Translations under genes and position numbers: made by a program
Source of the DNA: an uncultured Paracoccaceae bacterium
GTDB taxonomy: Bacteria > Pseudomonadota > Alphaproteobacteria > Rhodobacterales > Rhodobacteraceae
Reading direction: 5' to 3'
Assembly (NCBI GenBank): GCA_947499715.1
Contig: CANMPL010000003.1
Location: 186,001 to 250,000, forward strand
DNA length: 64,000 bases
The notes under the pieces: model-generated
Databases searched by the model: none
Told to the model about the DNA's origin: nothing
What the model saw: only the letters and a program-made list of their open reading frames with translations
Shown: one piece after another, positions 18,588 to 27,801 of the stretch
Layout: each line of letters begins with the position of its first letter
Numbering within the stretch: the stretch's first letter is position 1

Positions 18588-19316
18588 ATGAAAACGACAC
18601 TTCTGGCAGGCCTGACGCTTGCCCTGACCGCTGGTACGGCATTTGCGGACGGCCACAGCGTTGTGCGCATGGGCACCGAAGGCGCCTACCCTCCGTACAA
18701 CTTCCTCAACGACGACGGCGAAGTCGACGGGTTCGAGCGTGAGTTGGGCGACGAGCTTTGTGCGCGTGCTGAGCTGACCTGCGAATGGGTCACAAACGAG
18801 TGGGACAGCATCATCCCCAACCTCGTATCCGGCAACTATGACGTCATCATCGCCGGCATGTCCGTCACGGATGAGCGCGATGAAGTCATCGACTTCTCCG
18901 AGCAGTACACCCTGCCCGATCCCTCGTCCTACATGGTGATGAACGACGCCACAGACCTGACCACCGGCGTGATTGCGGCACAGGCTGGCACCATTCAGGC
19001 GTCTTACATCGCGTCCACCGGCGCGACCCTGCTTGAGTTCGCAACGCCTGATGAAACCGTTGCGGCCGTCAAAAACGGCGAAGCGGACGCGGTTCTGGCC
19101 GACAAAGCGTTCCTGACGCCACTGGCAGAGGCCGACGCAGAATTGTCGCTCGTCGAACAGGAAGTGCTGATCGGTGGCGGCATCGGCCTTGGCCTGCGCG
19201 AAAGCGACGGAGAGCTGAAAGCAAAATTCGACGCGGCCATCATCTCGATGAAGGAAGACGGCTCGCTCAACGCGCTGATTTCCAAGTGGCTGCCCGAGTC
19301 CGGCCTGTTTGAGTAA
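18588..19316 (+). CDS. ABC transporter periplasmic substrate-binding protein, family 3
   Basis: The 242-residue protein has a signal peptide (cleaved after TAGTAFA, residue 20) and the SBP_bac_3 fold: VRMGTEGAYPPYNFLNDDG, VDGFERELGDELCARAELTCEWV and DVIIAGMSVTDERDEVIDFSEQY. Such proteins capture polar amino acids or amines and deliver them to the two permeases downstream. GGGAG lies ahead of the ATG. A hairpin at 19325-19348 just after the stop probably raises binding-protein expression over the permeases. Substrate is inferred from context only. Confidence 0.95.
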   Translation: MKTTLLAGLTLALTAGTAFADGHSVVRMGTEGAYPPYNFLNDDGEVDGFERELGDELCARAELTCEWVTNEWDSIIPNLVSGNYDVIIAGMSVTDERDEVIDFSEQYTLPDPSSYMVMNDATDLTTGVIAAQAGTIQASYIASTGATLLEFATPDETVAAVKNGEADAVLADKAFLTPLAEADAELSLVEQEVLIGGGIGLGLRESDGELKAKFDAAIISMKEDGSLNALISKWLPESGLFE

Positions 19317-19324
19317 ATCCAATC

Positions 19325-19348
19325 AGGGGTCGCGGCAACGCGGCCCCT
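19325..19348 (+). terminator. Attenuating hairpin after the binding-protein gene
   Basis: AGGGGTCGCG pairs with CGCGGCCCCT (one G-U) around a GCAA loop, nine bases past the stop. A T-rich run occurs only about 20 bases later, so partial termination or 3' end protection is more likely than a full stop. Confidence 0.6.
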
Positions 19349-19447
19349 ATCGTTTAAGGGTTAGCCCCGATTTTTTCATTTTGTTCCGATCCTGCCGCCC
19401 TTGACGGGCTCACATGGCTCAGTTGCTACCTGACCACAGGTAAGCAC

Positions 19448-20254
19448 ATGAATTTCTACTATTCTTTCGGAACCGTTTTGCTGTTGCTGGCCATCACAGC
19501 CCCCACCGCACTAGCTTTCGGCTTTGGCGGGGCGACAGCCGCACGCAGTCAGATCGCGCCGATCCGCTGGTTCGGCAAAGGCTATGTTTCGATCGTGCGC
19601 GGCGTACCGGACATCGCGTTTTTCCTCTTTTTTGTCATCGCGCTGGATCAGGCATTTGAATACATCCGCCACAAGGTGAAATGCCCCGACTGGGATGAAC
19701 CCGTGCGGCAGGGCAGCGATTTTGTGGTCTGCCAGGCGGCGAAACTCCCCTTGGGCAACGCGCCGCAATGGGTGCATGAAACATATGGGTTTGCGCTGGC
19801 TGTGCTAACATTCGCCATCGTCTTCGGGGCCTTTGCCGCCAACGTCCTTTATGGTGCGATGCGGGCCGTGCCCAAGCCACAGCTTGAAACGGCCGAGGCC
19901 TATGGCATGACCCGCCGCCAAGTCACCCGCCGGGTGCTGATCCCGCAAATGTGGGTCTACGCCCTGCCCGGTCTGTCGAACCTATGGATGGTCTTGATCA
20001 AAGCCACGCCGCTTTTGTTCCTGCTTGGCGTCGAAGACATCGTCTATTGGGCCCGCGAGTTAGGCGGCACCAAAACCCCGCAATTCACCGACTACCCTCA
20101 TGGGGACTGGCGGATGTGGTATTTCTTCTTCCTGCTCGTGTTCTACCTTTGCTTTACAAAGGTCAGCGAGGTTGTGCTTGACCGGATCATGGCGCGGCTC
20201 ACCCATGGGCAGGCCACGTCTGGCGGCGAAGCGCAACGAAAGGCCGCGGCATGA
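19448..20254 (+). CDS. Polar amino-acid ABC transporter permease 1
   Basis: A 268-residue inner-membrane permease of the HisM/HisQ type. The coupling helix motif ETAEAYGMTRRQVTRRVLIPQ sits at about 142-162, where the ATPase docks. The N-terminal helix is followed by a cytoplasmic GKGYVSIVRGVPDIAFFLFF block. An inserted periplasmic loop at about 72-104 (including CPDWDEPVRQGSDF and a second Cys) is longer than in enterobacterial HisQ; the partner permease has a similar Cys-bearing N-terminal extension. ATGA overlap couples it to the second permease. Confidence 0.94.
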   Translation: MNFYYSFGTVLLLLAITAPTALAFGFGGATAARSQIAPIRWFGKGYVSIVRGVPDIAFFLFFVIALDQAFEYIRHKVKCPDWDEPVRQGSDFVVCQAAKLPLGNAPQWVHETYGFALAVLTFAIVFGAFAANVLYGAMRAVPKPQLETAEAYGMTRRQVTRRVLIPQMWVYALPGLSNLWMVLIKATPLLFLLGVEDIVYWARELGGTKTPQFTDYPHGDWRMWYFFFLLVFYLCFTKVSEVVLDRIMARLTHGQATSGGEAQRKAAA

Positions 20255-21057
20255 GTTGCGCGCAAACCCTTGCCGATTATGCCTTTCGGTCGGTCGGCTA
20301 TGGCGAGCGCCTGCTGCCACGAGGCGATTTCACCCTGTGCCAACAGTTCACGCTGATCGGATCGGGCATGATCTGGAACGTCTACTTTGGCATCTGCGCC
20401 CTGATCGTCGGTTTTGCCTTGGCCACAGCGGTGGCAATGGGCAAAGCGAGCCATAACCGCGCCATCCGCAAGATATCGGAATGGTTCATCTTCATCTTCC
20501 GTGGCTCACCACTGTTCATCCAGTTCTTCTTTGCCTACTTTCTGTTCCTTTCCCTCAAAGGTGTCTGGCCATTCTTCAGCCCGCTGACCTCTGCCGCCTA
20601 TGGCGCGCTGACCGTTCTGATCCTGAACACGGCCGCCTATTCAGCCGAGATCTTTTACGGCGCACTTTTGTCGATCCCAAAAGGCGACACAGAGGCGGCG
20701 GACGCCTATGGCATGTCCGGCTGGTCGCGCTTCCGCCGGGTGATCTGGCCCACGATGCTGCGCCTTGGCTGGCCCGCCTATACGAACGAGGCGATCTTTC
20801 TGTTCCACGCCACTACGTTGGTCTATTTCAGCGGCTTTCCAGCGACGCAGCAGCGGGGCGACGCGCTTTATTATGCGAACTACTTTGCCGATAAGACCTT
20901 TAACCCCTTCATTCCCTACCCAATCCTTGCGGGCTATTTCATTATCCTGACCCTGATCGTGATCGGCCTTTTCGGTCTGATCAATACGCGCCTCAACCGG
21001 CACCTGCCGCAGGAGCGCCGCGCCAAAATCAAATACCGGCCCAATCTGATCCGCTGA
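20251..21057 (+). CDS. Polar amino-acid ABC transporter permease 2
   Basis: Second 268-residue permease of the same heterodimer. It has the motif EAADAYGMSGWSRFRRV for ATPase contact, FRGSPLFIQFFFAYF in the first core helix pair, and a C-terminal helix ending in a basic tail. Translation starts within the stop of permease 1 (ATGA). It ends 63 bases before the first glutamine-synthetase-like gene, on the same strand, linking uptake to gamma-glutamylation. Confidence 0.94.
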   Translation: MSCAQTLADYAFRSVGYGERLLPRGDFTLCQQFTLIGSGMIWNVYFGICALIVGFALATAVAMGKASHNRAIRKISEWFIFIFRGSPLFIQFFFAYFLFLSLKGVWPFFSPLTSAAYGALTVLILNTAAYSAEIFYGALLSIPKGDTEAADAYGMSGWSRFRRVIWPTMLRLGWPAYTNEAIFLFHATTLVYFSGFPATQQRGDALYYANYFADKTFNPFIPYPILAGYFIILTLIVIGLFGLINTRLNRHLPQERRAKIKYRPNLIR

Positions 21058-21120
21058 TTGCGCTGGCAAAGCCATGCGGAAACAGGCAAGACAAAAGCGA
21101 CAATTCTTGCAGGTAAGATC

Positions 21121-22452
21121 ATGAGCTGGCTGGACGACTATCCCAATGTGCGCAACATCCGCTGCGGTGCGGCTGACCTGAACGGTCAGGCGCGTGGCAA
21201 ACGCGTCCCCCGCCGTTTTGCCGGTAAGGTCGAACAGGAAGGCACCCGGTTTCCCCTGTCGGTGCTGAACCTTGATATCTGGGGCGAAGATATCGACGAC
21301 AGCCCGCTGGTTTATGAAACAGGCGACCCCGATGGCGTGCTGATGCCCACCGAACGCGGCTATGTGCCGATGCCTTGGCTTGATACGCCCTCGGTCCTGT
21401 TGCCGCTGTGGATGTATTACGAAAACGGCGAAGTCTTCCCCGGCGATCCCCGTCATGCGCTCGCGGGGGTCGTGGCCCGTTACAAGGAACGCGGCCTGAC
21501 GCCGGTCGTCGCGACCGAGATGGAGTTTTACCTGATCGACGACTCGGGCCGCGAAATCCGCCAGCCGCGCAGCCCGCGATCCGGCAAGCGGCGTCCGGGG
21601 GCCGAGATCCTGTCACTCCGGGCGCTCGACGCTTTTGATAACTTTTTCAACGACCTTTACGACGCCTGCGAACAAATGGATATCCCCGCAGAGGCCGCGA
21701 TTTCAGAGGTGGGTCTGGGCCAGTTTGAGATCAACATCGAACACGTGCCTGATGCGCTCAGGGCCGCGGATGATGCGTGGTTCTTCAAGATGCTGGTCCG
21801 TGGTCTGGCCCGCAAACATGGCATGGCCGCCAGCTTTATGGCTAAACCCTACGCCGATCACGCCGGAAACGGCTTGCACACCCACTTTTCTGTGGTCGAT
21901 GCTGACGGCAACAACCTGATGGCCAATGACACCCACGAAGGCACCGCGATGTTGCACAACGCCATCGCGGGTTGTCTGGCGGGGATCCCGGATCTGGCGC
22001 TGATCTTTGCGCCGCATGGCAATAGCTATGACCGGCTTGTGCCTGAAAGCCATGCCCCCACCGGCATCTGCTGGGCCTATGAAAACCGCACCGCATCCGT
22101 GCGCGTGCCCGGTGGCAGCTACAAGGCGCGGCGGGTCGAACACCGTGTCGCGGGCGGTGATGTGAACCCCTATCTGTTCCTTGCCGCCGTGCTCGGCTCT
22201 GCCCTTGTCGGGATCGAGGATGATCTGACCCCACCACCGCCCATCACCGGCAACGCCTACGACCAGAAAATGCCGCAGATCCCCGGCACTTGGGAAGGCT
22301 CTATTGATGCCTTTGAAGCCAGCGAAATGGCGCGGCGCATCTTTCCGCAGATGCTGATCGACAACCTTGTCATGACCAAACGGCAAGAGCTGCAATACCT
22401 GCGTGAACTCAGCCCTGAACAGCAGTTGGAGCTTTACCTCGATACCGTTTGA
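21121..22452 (+). CDS. Glutamine-synthetase-family enzyme (PuuA-like) 1
   Basis: A 443-residue member of the type III-like glutamine synthetase family. It shows EMEFYLID (metal/glutamate site), NGLHTHFSV (ATP-site loop) and NSYDRLVP followed by ENRTASVRVPGG, all typical of gamma-glutamylpolyamine synthetases such as PuuA. It probably ligates glutamate to a polyamine or other amine using ATP. ATG 21121 follows AGGTAAG; an upstream TTG would add an unconserved leader. The amidotransferase, a second paralogue and an oxidase downstream support a Puu-like pathway. True nitrogen-assimilating GlnA is unlikely. Confidence 0.88.
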   Translation: MSWLDDYPNVRNIRCGAADLNGQARGKRVPRRFAGKVEQEGTRFPLSVLNLDIWGEDIDDSPLVYETGDPDGVLMPTERGYVPMPWLDTPSVLLPLWMYYENGEVFPGDPRHALAGVVARYKERGLTPVVATEMEFYLIDDSGREIRQPRSPRSGKRRPGAEILSLRALDAFDNFFNDLYDACEQMDIPAEAAISEVGLGQFEINIEHVPDALRAADDAWFFKMLVRGLARKHGMAASFMAKPYADHAGNGLHTHFSVVDADGNNLMANDTHEGTAMLHNAIAGCLAGIPDLALIFAPHGNSYDRLVPESHAPTGICWAYENRTASVRVPGGSYKARRVEHRVAGGDVNPYLFLAAVLGSALVGIEDDLTPPPPITGNAYDQKMPQIPGTWEGSIDAFEASEMARRIFPQMLIDNLVMTKRQELQYLRELSPEQQLELYLDTV

Positions 22453-22510
22453 CCCCGCTTGCGCGAGGGCAATCGCCACCTTAGATTGGCGCAAACTATT
22501 CTGGTGACTT

Positions 22511-23194
22511 ATGAAAATCGGCATTCTGCAATGCGGCCACACGCCTGACGCGATCCGTCCGGTGCTGGGTGGCTATGGGCAGCTATACCCTGCCATGCTG
22601 GACGGCCACGGCTTTACGTTCCAGACGTTCAGCGTCGTCGATATGGATTTCCCTGACAACGTGAATGATGCTGATGGCTGGCTCGTGTCAGGCTCCAAGC
22701 ACGGTGCATACGAAGACCTGCCGTTCATCCCCCCGCTAGAGGATTTCATCCGCGCCGCCTATGCTGCCGACGTGCCTTTGGTTGGCGTCTGCTTTGGTCA
22801 CCAAATCATCGCGAAGGCCTTGGGCGGCGAAGTTGTGAAGTTTCCCGGCGGCTGGTCCGTGGGGCGGCAAACCTATGATGTGCAGGGCGAAACACTGGCG
22901 CTGAACGCCTGGCATCAGGATCAGGTTGTAACCTTGCCCCCCGATGCGCAGGTCATCGGCACCAACGACTTTTGCCAGAACGCCGCCCTTGTTTACGGAC
23001 GCAAGGCCTTCAGCATCCAACCGCACCCCGAATTTCAAAGCGCATTTGTCGAAGGCCTTGCGACCCATGTCGGCGACGGCAAGCTCGCGCCAGAGGTCAT
23101 GGCAGAGGTCCGCGCCAAGCTGCCCCTGCCCAACGACAACGCCCGCATGGCCGCGATGATCGCGCGGTTTTTCAAAGAACGGATCCCCGCATGA
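22511..23194 (+). CDS. Class I glutamine amidotransferase-like hydrolase
   Basis: The 227-residue protein has the class I amidotransferase triad: Cys94 in GVCFGHQ, then His172 and Glu174 in QPHPEF. It stands alone without a synthase domain, like GMP-synthase-type GATase-like hydrolases. In a Puu-like cluster it may hydrolyse gamma-glutamyl bonds, as PuuD does, although its sequence is closer to the GMPS-type subgroup than to PuuD. Its stop overlaps the next start (ATGA), coupling it to the second glutamine-synthetase-like enzyme. Confidence 0.87.
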   Translation: MKIGILQCGHTPDAIRPVLGGYGQLYPAMLDGHGFTFQTFSVVDMDFPDNVNDADGWLVSGSKHGAYEDLPFIPPLEDFIRAAYAADVPLVGVCFGHQIIAKALGGEVVKFPGGWSVGRQTYDVQGETLALNAWHQDQVVTLPPDAQVIGTNDFCQNAALVYGRKAFSIQPHPEFQSAFVEGLATHVGDGKLAPEVMAEVRAKLPLPNDNARMAAMIARFFKERIPA

Positions 23195-24543
23195 GCTGGA
23201 CCAACCACATCCCCGATGCCGCCCGCGCCTATCTCGACAGCACCCGTCTGGACGAGGTCGAATGCCTGATCCCCGACCTGCCCGGCATCGCCCGTGGCAA
23301 GGCCGTGCCTGCGGGCAAATGGGAAAAACAAGGCCATTTCCACCTGCCCAATTCGATCTTTTTCCAAACGATTACAGGTGACTGGGGTGAGGCGGCCGGC
23401 CCCGATGGCTTCCTTGAACCTGACATGATCCTGAAACCTGATCTCTCCACCGCCACCGCCGCGCCCTGGGCCAGTGACGGTACGCTGCAAGTCATCCATG
23501 ACGCCTACGACCAAAAGGGACAGCGCGTCGGACCATCGCCGCGCAATGTGCTGCACCGGGTCTGCGAGTTATATGCCAAAGAGGGCTGGAAACCCGTCGT
23601 CGCACCCGAGATGGAATTCTATCTGGTCGCCCGCAACGTCGACCCCGCCAAACCGATTGAACCGATGATGGGCCGTACAGGCCGCGCCGCCGCCGGGCGG
23701 CAAGCCTATTCGATGACCGCCGTGGACGACTACGGACCCGTCATCGACGACATCTACGAATACGCCGAAATCCAAGGGTTCGAGATTGACGGCATCACGC
23801 AAGAGGGCGGCGCGGGCCAGTTGGAAATCAACCTGCGCCACGGCAACCCGATCAAACTGGCGGACGAGGTGTTTTTCTTCAAACGCCTGATCCGCGAAGC
23901 CGCGCTGAAGCATGATTGCTTTGCAACCTTCATGGCCAAACCGATCGAGGGCGAGCCAGGCAGCGCCATGCACGTGCACCATTCGGTGCTGGATGAGAAG
24001 GGCCAGAACATCTTCACCGGCCCGCAAGGCGGCGAGACGGACGCGTTCTTCCACTTCATCGGCGGATTGCAGGAATACATGCCCGCCGCCGTGGCACTCA
24101 TCGCGCCTTATGTGAACAGCTACCGCCGTTATGTGCCGGATTCAGCGGCACCCGTGAACCTTGAATGGGGCCGCGATAACCGCACTACGGGCATCCGCAT
24201 CCCGATCTCTGATCCCGCCGCGCGACGGATCGAAAACCGCCTGCCCGGCATGGACTGTAACCCCTACCTGTGCATCGCCGCGTCACTGGCTTGCGGCTAT
24301 CTGGGCATGAAGAATGAGATCCGCCCAGACAAGCGATGGCGCGGCGAGGCCTACGACTCCGAAGCTGAAATCGCGGGCTCCCTATGGGAAGCGCTAGAGC
24401 TTTTTGACGCCTGCGACCCCCTTCACAAGGTCCTCGGCGAAGACTTTGCCCGCGTCTATTCCATTGTCAAACGCACCGAATATGCGGAATTTCTGCAAGT
24501 TATCTCTCCTTGGGAACGCGAACATCTGCTATTAAACGTCTGA
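23191..24543 (+). CDS. Glutamine-synthetase-family enzyme (PuuA-like) 2
   Basis: This 450-residue paralogue carries EMEFYLVARN, AMHVHHSVLDE, NSYRRYVP and DNRTTGIRIP, the full set of ligase motifs. It differs from the first copy in much of the N-terminal domain (DEVECLIPDLPGIARGKAVP), so the two are distinct members, not a recent duplication, and may act on different amines or form a mixed oligomer. The start is set by ATGA overlap with the amidotransferase. Its own stop shares a base with the ATG of a 36-codon membrane ORF. Confidence 0.9.
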   Translation: MSWTNHIPDAARAYLDSTRLDEVECLIPDLPGIARGKAVPAGKWEKQGHFHLPNSIFFQTITGDWGEAAGPDGFLEPDMILKPDLSTATAAPWASDGTLQVIHDAYDQKGQRVGPSPRNVLHRVCELYAKEGWKPVVAPEMEFYLVARNVDPAKPIEPMMGRTGRAAAGRQAYSMTAVDDYGPVIDDIYEYAEIQGFEIDGITQEGGAGQLEINLRHGNPIKLADEVFFFKRLIREAALKHDCFATFMAKPIEGEPGSAMHVHHSVLDEKGQNIFTGPQGGETDAFFHFIGGLQEYMPAAVALIAPYVNSYRRYVPDSAAPVNLEWGRDNRTTGIRIPISDPAARRIENRLPGMDCNPYLCIAASLACGYLGMKNEIRPDKRWRGEAYDSEAEIAGSLWEALELFDACDPLHKVLGEDFARVYSIVKRTEYAEFLQVISPWEREHLLLNV

Positions 24544-24653
24544 TGAGAAACCAAACGACATTCTGGCTGGTCATGCTGGTCGCCGCGATCCTGTGCTGGT
24601 ATCTGGCCGCGCAATTCGCCGGATCCATGTCCGAGGCTGTGACTGGCGGGTAA
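24543..24653 (+). CDS. 36-residue single-span membrane protein
   Basis: ATG 24543 shares its A with the TGA of the glutamine-synthetase-like gene, and TAA is at 24651-24653. The peptide begins MRNQTTFWLVMLVAAILCWY and ends GSMSEAVTGG. Residues 7-27 form one hydrophobic helix with aromatic residues at both ends and a basic Arg at the start, predicting an N-in inner-membrane span. The coupled start and clean composition argue for a real gene. No family was recognised; a transporter-associated or enzyme-anchoring micropeptide is possible. Confidence 0.62.
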   Translation: MRNQTTFWLVMLVAAILCWYLAAQFAGSMSEAVTGG

Positions 24654-24728
24654 GGTCTGGGTTTCCTGACTTTAAGGTCACCGACCCAATTCATAGTTTG
24701 AACGCGGGGGCGCTTTGAGGGCGCTGAT

Positions 24729-25349
24729 ATGCTGCGTTACATCTTTGGAATCATCGCCTTTGCCTTGGCGCTTTGGGCCGCGTCGGCGCAGGCGCAATCA
24801 AATGAATTCGTCTATTCAGAAGACACCTTGGGCGCGCATGAACCGCGCCAATTCGTGTCAGACGACGCCAATCTTGCGCTTCATCTGCATCAAGGTGCCG
24901 CCAATGCTGCGACCCGCGCGCGTTATGTCAGGGCGGAGGCGCAATATCCTAACGCACAGTCTTGCCTGAAACCTGACGGACATCCCGAAGGTGCCTTTGA
25001 CCTCACGCAGGTCAATTGGGCAGCACTTAACACCGATGAAAGCGTTGAGGTCTGCATGTTCAGGCTGCTGAACCTTGTCGGAACTGACCAACTTGTCCCC
25101 TACTTTGAGAACCTTGGCTTCACCGTCAGCGCGATTCCTCCTTATGAGCAAATCATTGCGTATGATCCCGTCCAGCGCCGCACGGTCACAAACTATTCCG
25201 CTGGGGTAAGTCGCGACCGTTCCTTGTTTGGAAAGGCCGATATTCAGGCGCTCTTTGGCCGGACCATCTTTCCGCATAGCGCTTCGATTGGGCTCGTCAT
25301 CTCTGAGAACGCTTTGGTTCAGATACACTTCGGCTTGAACACCCTCTGA
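24729..25349 (+). CDS. Secreted hypothetical protein
   Basis: A 206-residue protein with a clear signal peptide (MLRYIFGIIAFALALWAASA, cleaved after AQA). The mature part contains two cysteines (SCLKPDG and EVCMFRL), an acidic start, and a C-terminal beta-like segment SIGLVISENALVQIHFGL. No family was recognised. It sits between the second ligase gene and the PuuB-like oxidase, but weaker base composition and an 80-bp gap suggest it need not belong to the pathway. Confidence 0.72.
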   Translation: MLRYIFGIIAFALALWAASAQAQSNEFVYSEDTLGAHEPRQFVSDDANLALHLHQGAANAATRARYVRAEAQYPNAQSCLKPDGHPEGAFDLTQVNWAALNTDESVEVCMFRLLNLVGTDQLVPYFENLGFTVSAIPPYEQIIAYDPVQRRTVTNYSAGVSRDRSLFGKADIQALFGRTIFPHSASIGLVISENALVQIHFGLNTL

Positions 25350-25387
25350 TCTGGCGCGCCCACCTCGAAGACGATAACACTTCCCCC

Positions 25388-26692
25388 ATGAACCCACTCT
25401 ATCGCAACGACAGCCCCGGCACCTTCCCCGATAGCTGGTATGCCGCCACAACCGACCTGCCCCCGCAGCGCCCCGAACTGCGTGGCGAGGTGCGGGCCGA
25501 TGTCTGCATCATCGGCGCGGGCTATACCGGGCTGACGGCGGCACGGCATCTCGCAGTGCGCGGCATGAACGTCGTGGTGCTAGAGGCGCACCGCGCAGGC
25601 TTTGGCGCATCAGGCCGCAATGGTGGGCAGGTCGGCACCGGCTACAACTGGTCCCAGCAGGACCTTGCCGCGAAGATGGGCGATGGCCCCGCACGCGCAG
25701 TCTGGGACATGGCCGAAGCGGCAAAATCCGACCTGCGCGACTTTGTCGCCGACCACGCGCCAGAGGCCGCCTATAAGCCCGGCGTCGCTTACGGTGTCTA
25801 TACCGCAAAGGACGCAAAGAAAGTCGCGCAAGAGGCTGAATATCTTCGCAAAACCTACGGGTATGACCAGATCACACCGCTGGACCGCGGCGGCTTTCAC
25901 GACATCGTCCGCTCGCCGCTTTATGCCGGCGGCACCCTCGATACAGGCGCCGGGCACATTCACCCGCTGCGCTACGCCGTGGCCCTTGCCCGCGCCGCAG
26001 AGGAGGCAGGCGCCACGATCCATGAGGGGTCCGAAGTTCACCACATCAAACACGGCCACCCCGCCAAGGTGCAGACCGGGCGCGGCCACGTCATTGCAGA
26101 TCACGTGATCCTCGCGGGCAATGGCTATCTGCCCGGCATCGACCGCAAGGTGGCCGCGCGTGTCATGCCAATCAATTCCTTCATCTGCGCCACCGCCCCC
26201 TTAGGCAACAAAGCGGCAAAGGTGCTGACCCGTGACATCGCTGTCGCCGACAGCAAGTTCGTGGTGAACTACTACCGCCTGACCGAGGATCAGCGCCTGC
26301 TGTTCGGCGGGCGCGAAAGCTATTCCATCGGCTTTCCGCGCGACATCACGACTGCGCTCGTCGCGCGGATGGAAAACATGTTCCCCCAGATCGCAGGCAC
26401 GCCGATTGACCATGTCTGGGGCGGCACGCTGGGGATCACCATGACCCGCCTGCCCGCCTTGCAACGGGTCGCACCCAACGTGTTGTCGGGGGCTGGGTTT
26501 TCCGGCCACGGCGTCGCCCTTTCGGGATACGCAGGCCGCATCATGGCAGAGGCGGTCGCAGGACAGGCCAGCCAATTCGACGCCATGGCCGCCCTGCCCG
26601 TGCCTGACTTTCCCGGCGGCGCAATCGCCCGCGCGCCCCTGCTGACGTTGGCGATGACATGGTATGCGATGCGCGACCGACTTGGGATTTGA
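25388..26692 (+). CDS. FAD-dependent amine oxidoreductase (PuuB-like)
   Basis: The 434-residue protein is a DAO-fold flavoenzyme. The dinucleotide motif GAGYTG is at 43-48, with VLEAHRAGFGASGRNGGQV just after it, as in gamma-glutamylputrescine oxidase. The C-terminal block VLSGAGFSGHGVALSGYAGR closes the FAD site. The start MNPLYRNDSPGTFPDSWYAA is typical of PuuB relatives. It would oxidise the gamma-glutamylated amine, releasing an aldehyde, ammonia and hydrogen peroxide. Position next to two PuuA-like ligases supports this. Confidence 0.92.
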   Translation: MNPLYRNDSPGTFPDSWYAATTDLPPQRPELRGEVRADVCIIGAGYTGLTAARHLAVRGMNVVVLEAHRAGFGASGRNGGQVGTGYNWSQQDLAAKMGDGPARAVWDMAEAAKSDLRDFVADHAPEAAYKPGVAYGVYTAKDAKKVAQEAEYLRKTYGYDQITPLDRGGFHDIVRSPLYAGGTLDTGAGHIHPLRYAVALARAAEEAGATIHEGSEVHHIKHGHPAKVQTGRGHVIADHVILAGNGYLPGIDRKVAARVMPINSFICATAPLGNKAAKVLTRDIAVADSKFVVNYYRLTEDQRLLFGGRESYSIGFPRDITTALVARMENMFPQIAGTPIDHVWGGTLGITMTRLPALQRVAPNVLSGAGFSGHGVALSGYAGRIMAEAVAGQASQFDAMAALPVPDFPGGAIARAPLLTLAMTWYAMRDRLGI

Positions 26693-26776
26693 CCCGGCAA
26701 TTTCCCCAAGACCGCCGCATTCCCACCACAAATCACAGGCAAAGTTTGCTCAGACAACCCGATAGAGGTTTACGAC

Positions 26777-27724
26777 ATGAGCAGGCTCGACCCCCTTTAC
26801 CGCCCCGCGCTACTACCCGGAGAAATCATCCTATTGGTCCTGACCGGCCTGATCGCGCTCGCCGCGATCCTGTCCAGTGTGATCGGCGGGCAAGCGGTGG
26901 ATTGGTTGGCCTTTGCACCACCCATGATCGGCGGCGCGCTTTTGGTCGTTGTTGGTGCCTTTGTGCGACAATCGCGCGGTATGGAACGGCTGGCGCTCTT
27001 GCTGATTGGGGTGTCGATCTATCTGACCTTCGGCGCATTCGTCGCGATCTTCATCTTTATGTTCTTCCCGATCAGCGCGGCCCCGATTGACCCCGTCCTG
27101 ATGCAAATAGACGCATTCGTCGGCTATTCCTGGCCCGATGCCGTGCGCTGGATCGCCCAATACCCGCTTTTGGGCAAGGCGATGGCCATGGTCTACAATT
27201 CTTCGCTTTGGCAGCTTCTGGCCGTCATCGCCCTTCTGGCCATGACCCGGAGAGAGGCCGACCTGCACCGCTTCATCCTGACCGGTGCATTGGCGCTGCT
27301 TGGTACGCTGGGGATCTGGGTGGTTGCCCCCAGCTTTGGCCCCGCCGCCTATGTCAGCGTCGGGGCGGAGGTTGAGGCCGCAGCCAGCCTTGTCGTGAAC
27401 GAAGCTTATGGCGCGCGCCTGATGGATCTGGCCCGCAATGGCACGGGGATCATCACACCTGAAACGATCATCGGCTCCATCGCCTTTCCGTCCTACCACA
27501 CGCTGATGATGTGCCTGACGGTCTGGTTTGTGCGCAAAACGCCGGTGTTCCTGCCCGTCGCCCTGTTCAACATCCCGATGATCCCGGCGATCCTGATCCA
27601 CGGCGGTCACCACATGATCGACATGGCAGGCGGCATCGCGCTCTTTGCGGCGGCTATGGTGCTGTCGCGCTGGGTGGTGAACCCGGCCCGCAACAGCCCC
27701 GCATTTCGGCACCGCCCCATCTAG
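26777..27724 (+). CDS. PAP2-family phosphatase / phosphotransferase, multi-span
   Basis: A 315-residue membrane protein with several predicted helices. The C-terminal half has the PAP2 signature of the inositol-phosphotransferase-like subgroup: PSYH at 238-241 (catalytic His 241) and GGHHMIDMAGG at 276-286 (second His and Asp). Substrate may be a phospholipid or polyprenyl diphosphate. It lies between the oxidase and the aminotransferase on the same strand, with no obvious link to amine breakdown. Confidence 0.84.
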   Translation: MSRLDPLYRPALLPGEIILLVLTGLIALAAILSSVIGGQAVDWLAFAPPMIGGALLVVVGAFVRQSRGMERLALLLIGVSIYLTFGAFVAIFIFMFFPISAAPIDPVLMQIDAFVGYSWPDAVRWIAQYPLLGKAMAMVYNSSLWQLLAVIALLAMTRREADLHRFILTGALALLGTLGIWVVAPSFGPAAYVSVGAEVEAAASLVVNEAYGARLMDLARNGTGIITPETIIGSIAFPSYHTLMMCLTVWFVRKTPVFLPVALFNIPMIPAILIHGGHHMIDMAGGIALFAAAMVLSRWVVNPARNSPAFRHRPI

Positions 27725-27801
27725 CCGTTACCTTGGCATTTGCCCCATTGCCCACGTCATAGGCTGGGCCTAACGTGGCAGCAAATGACCAGAGGTGCGA
27801 C

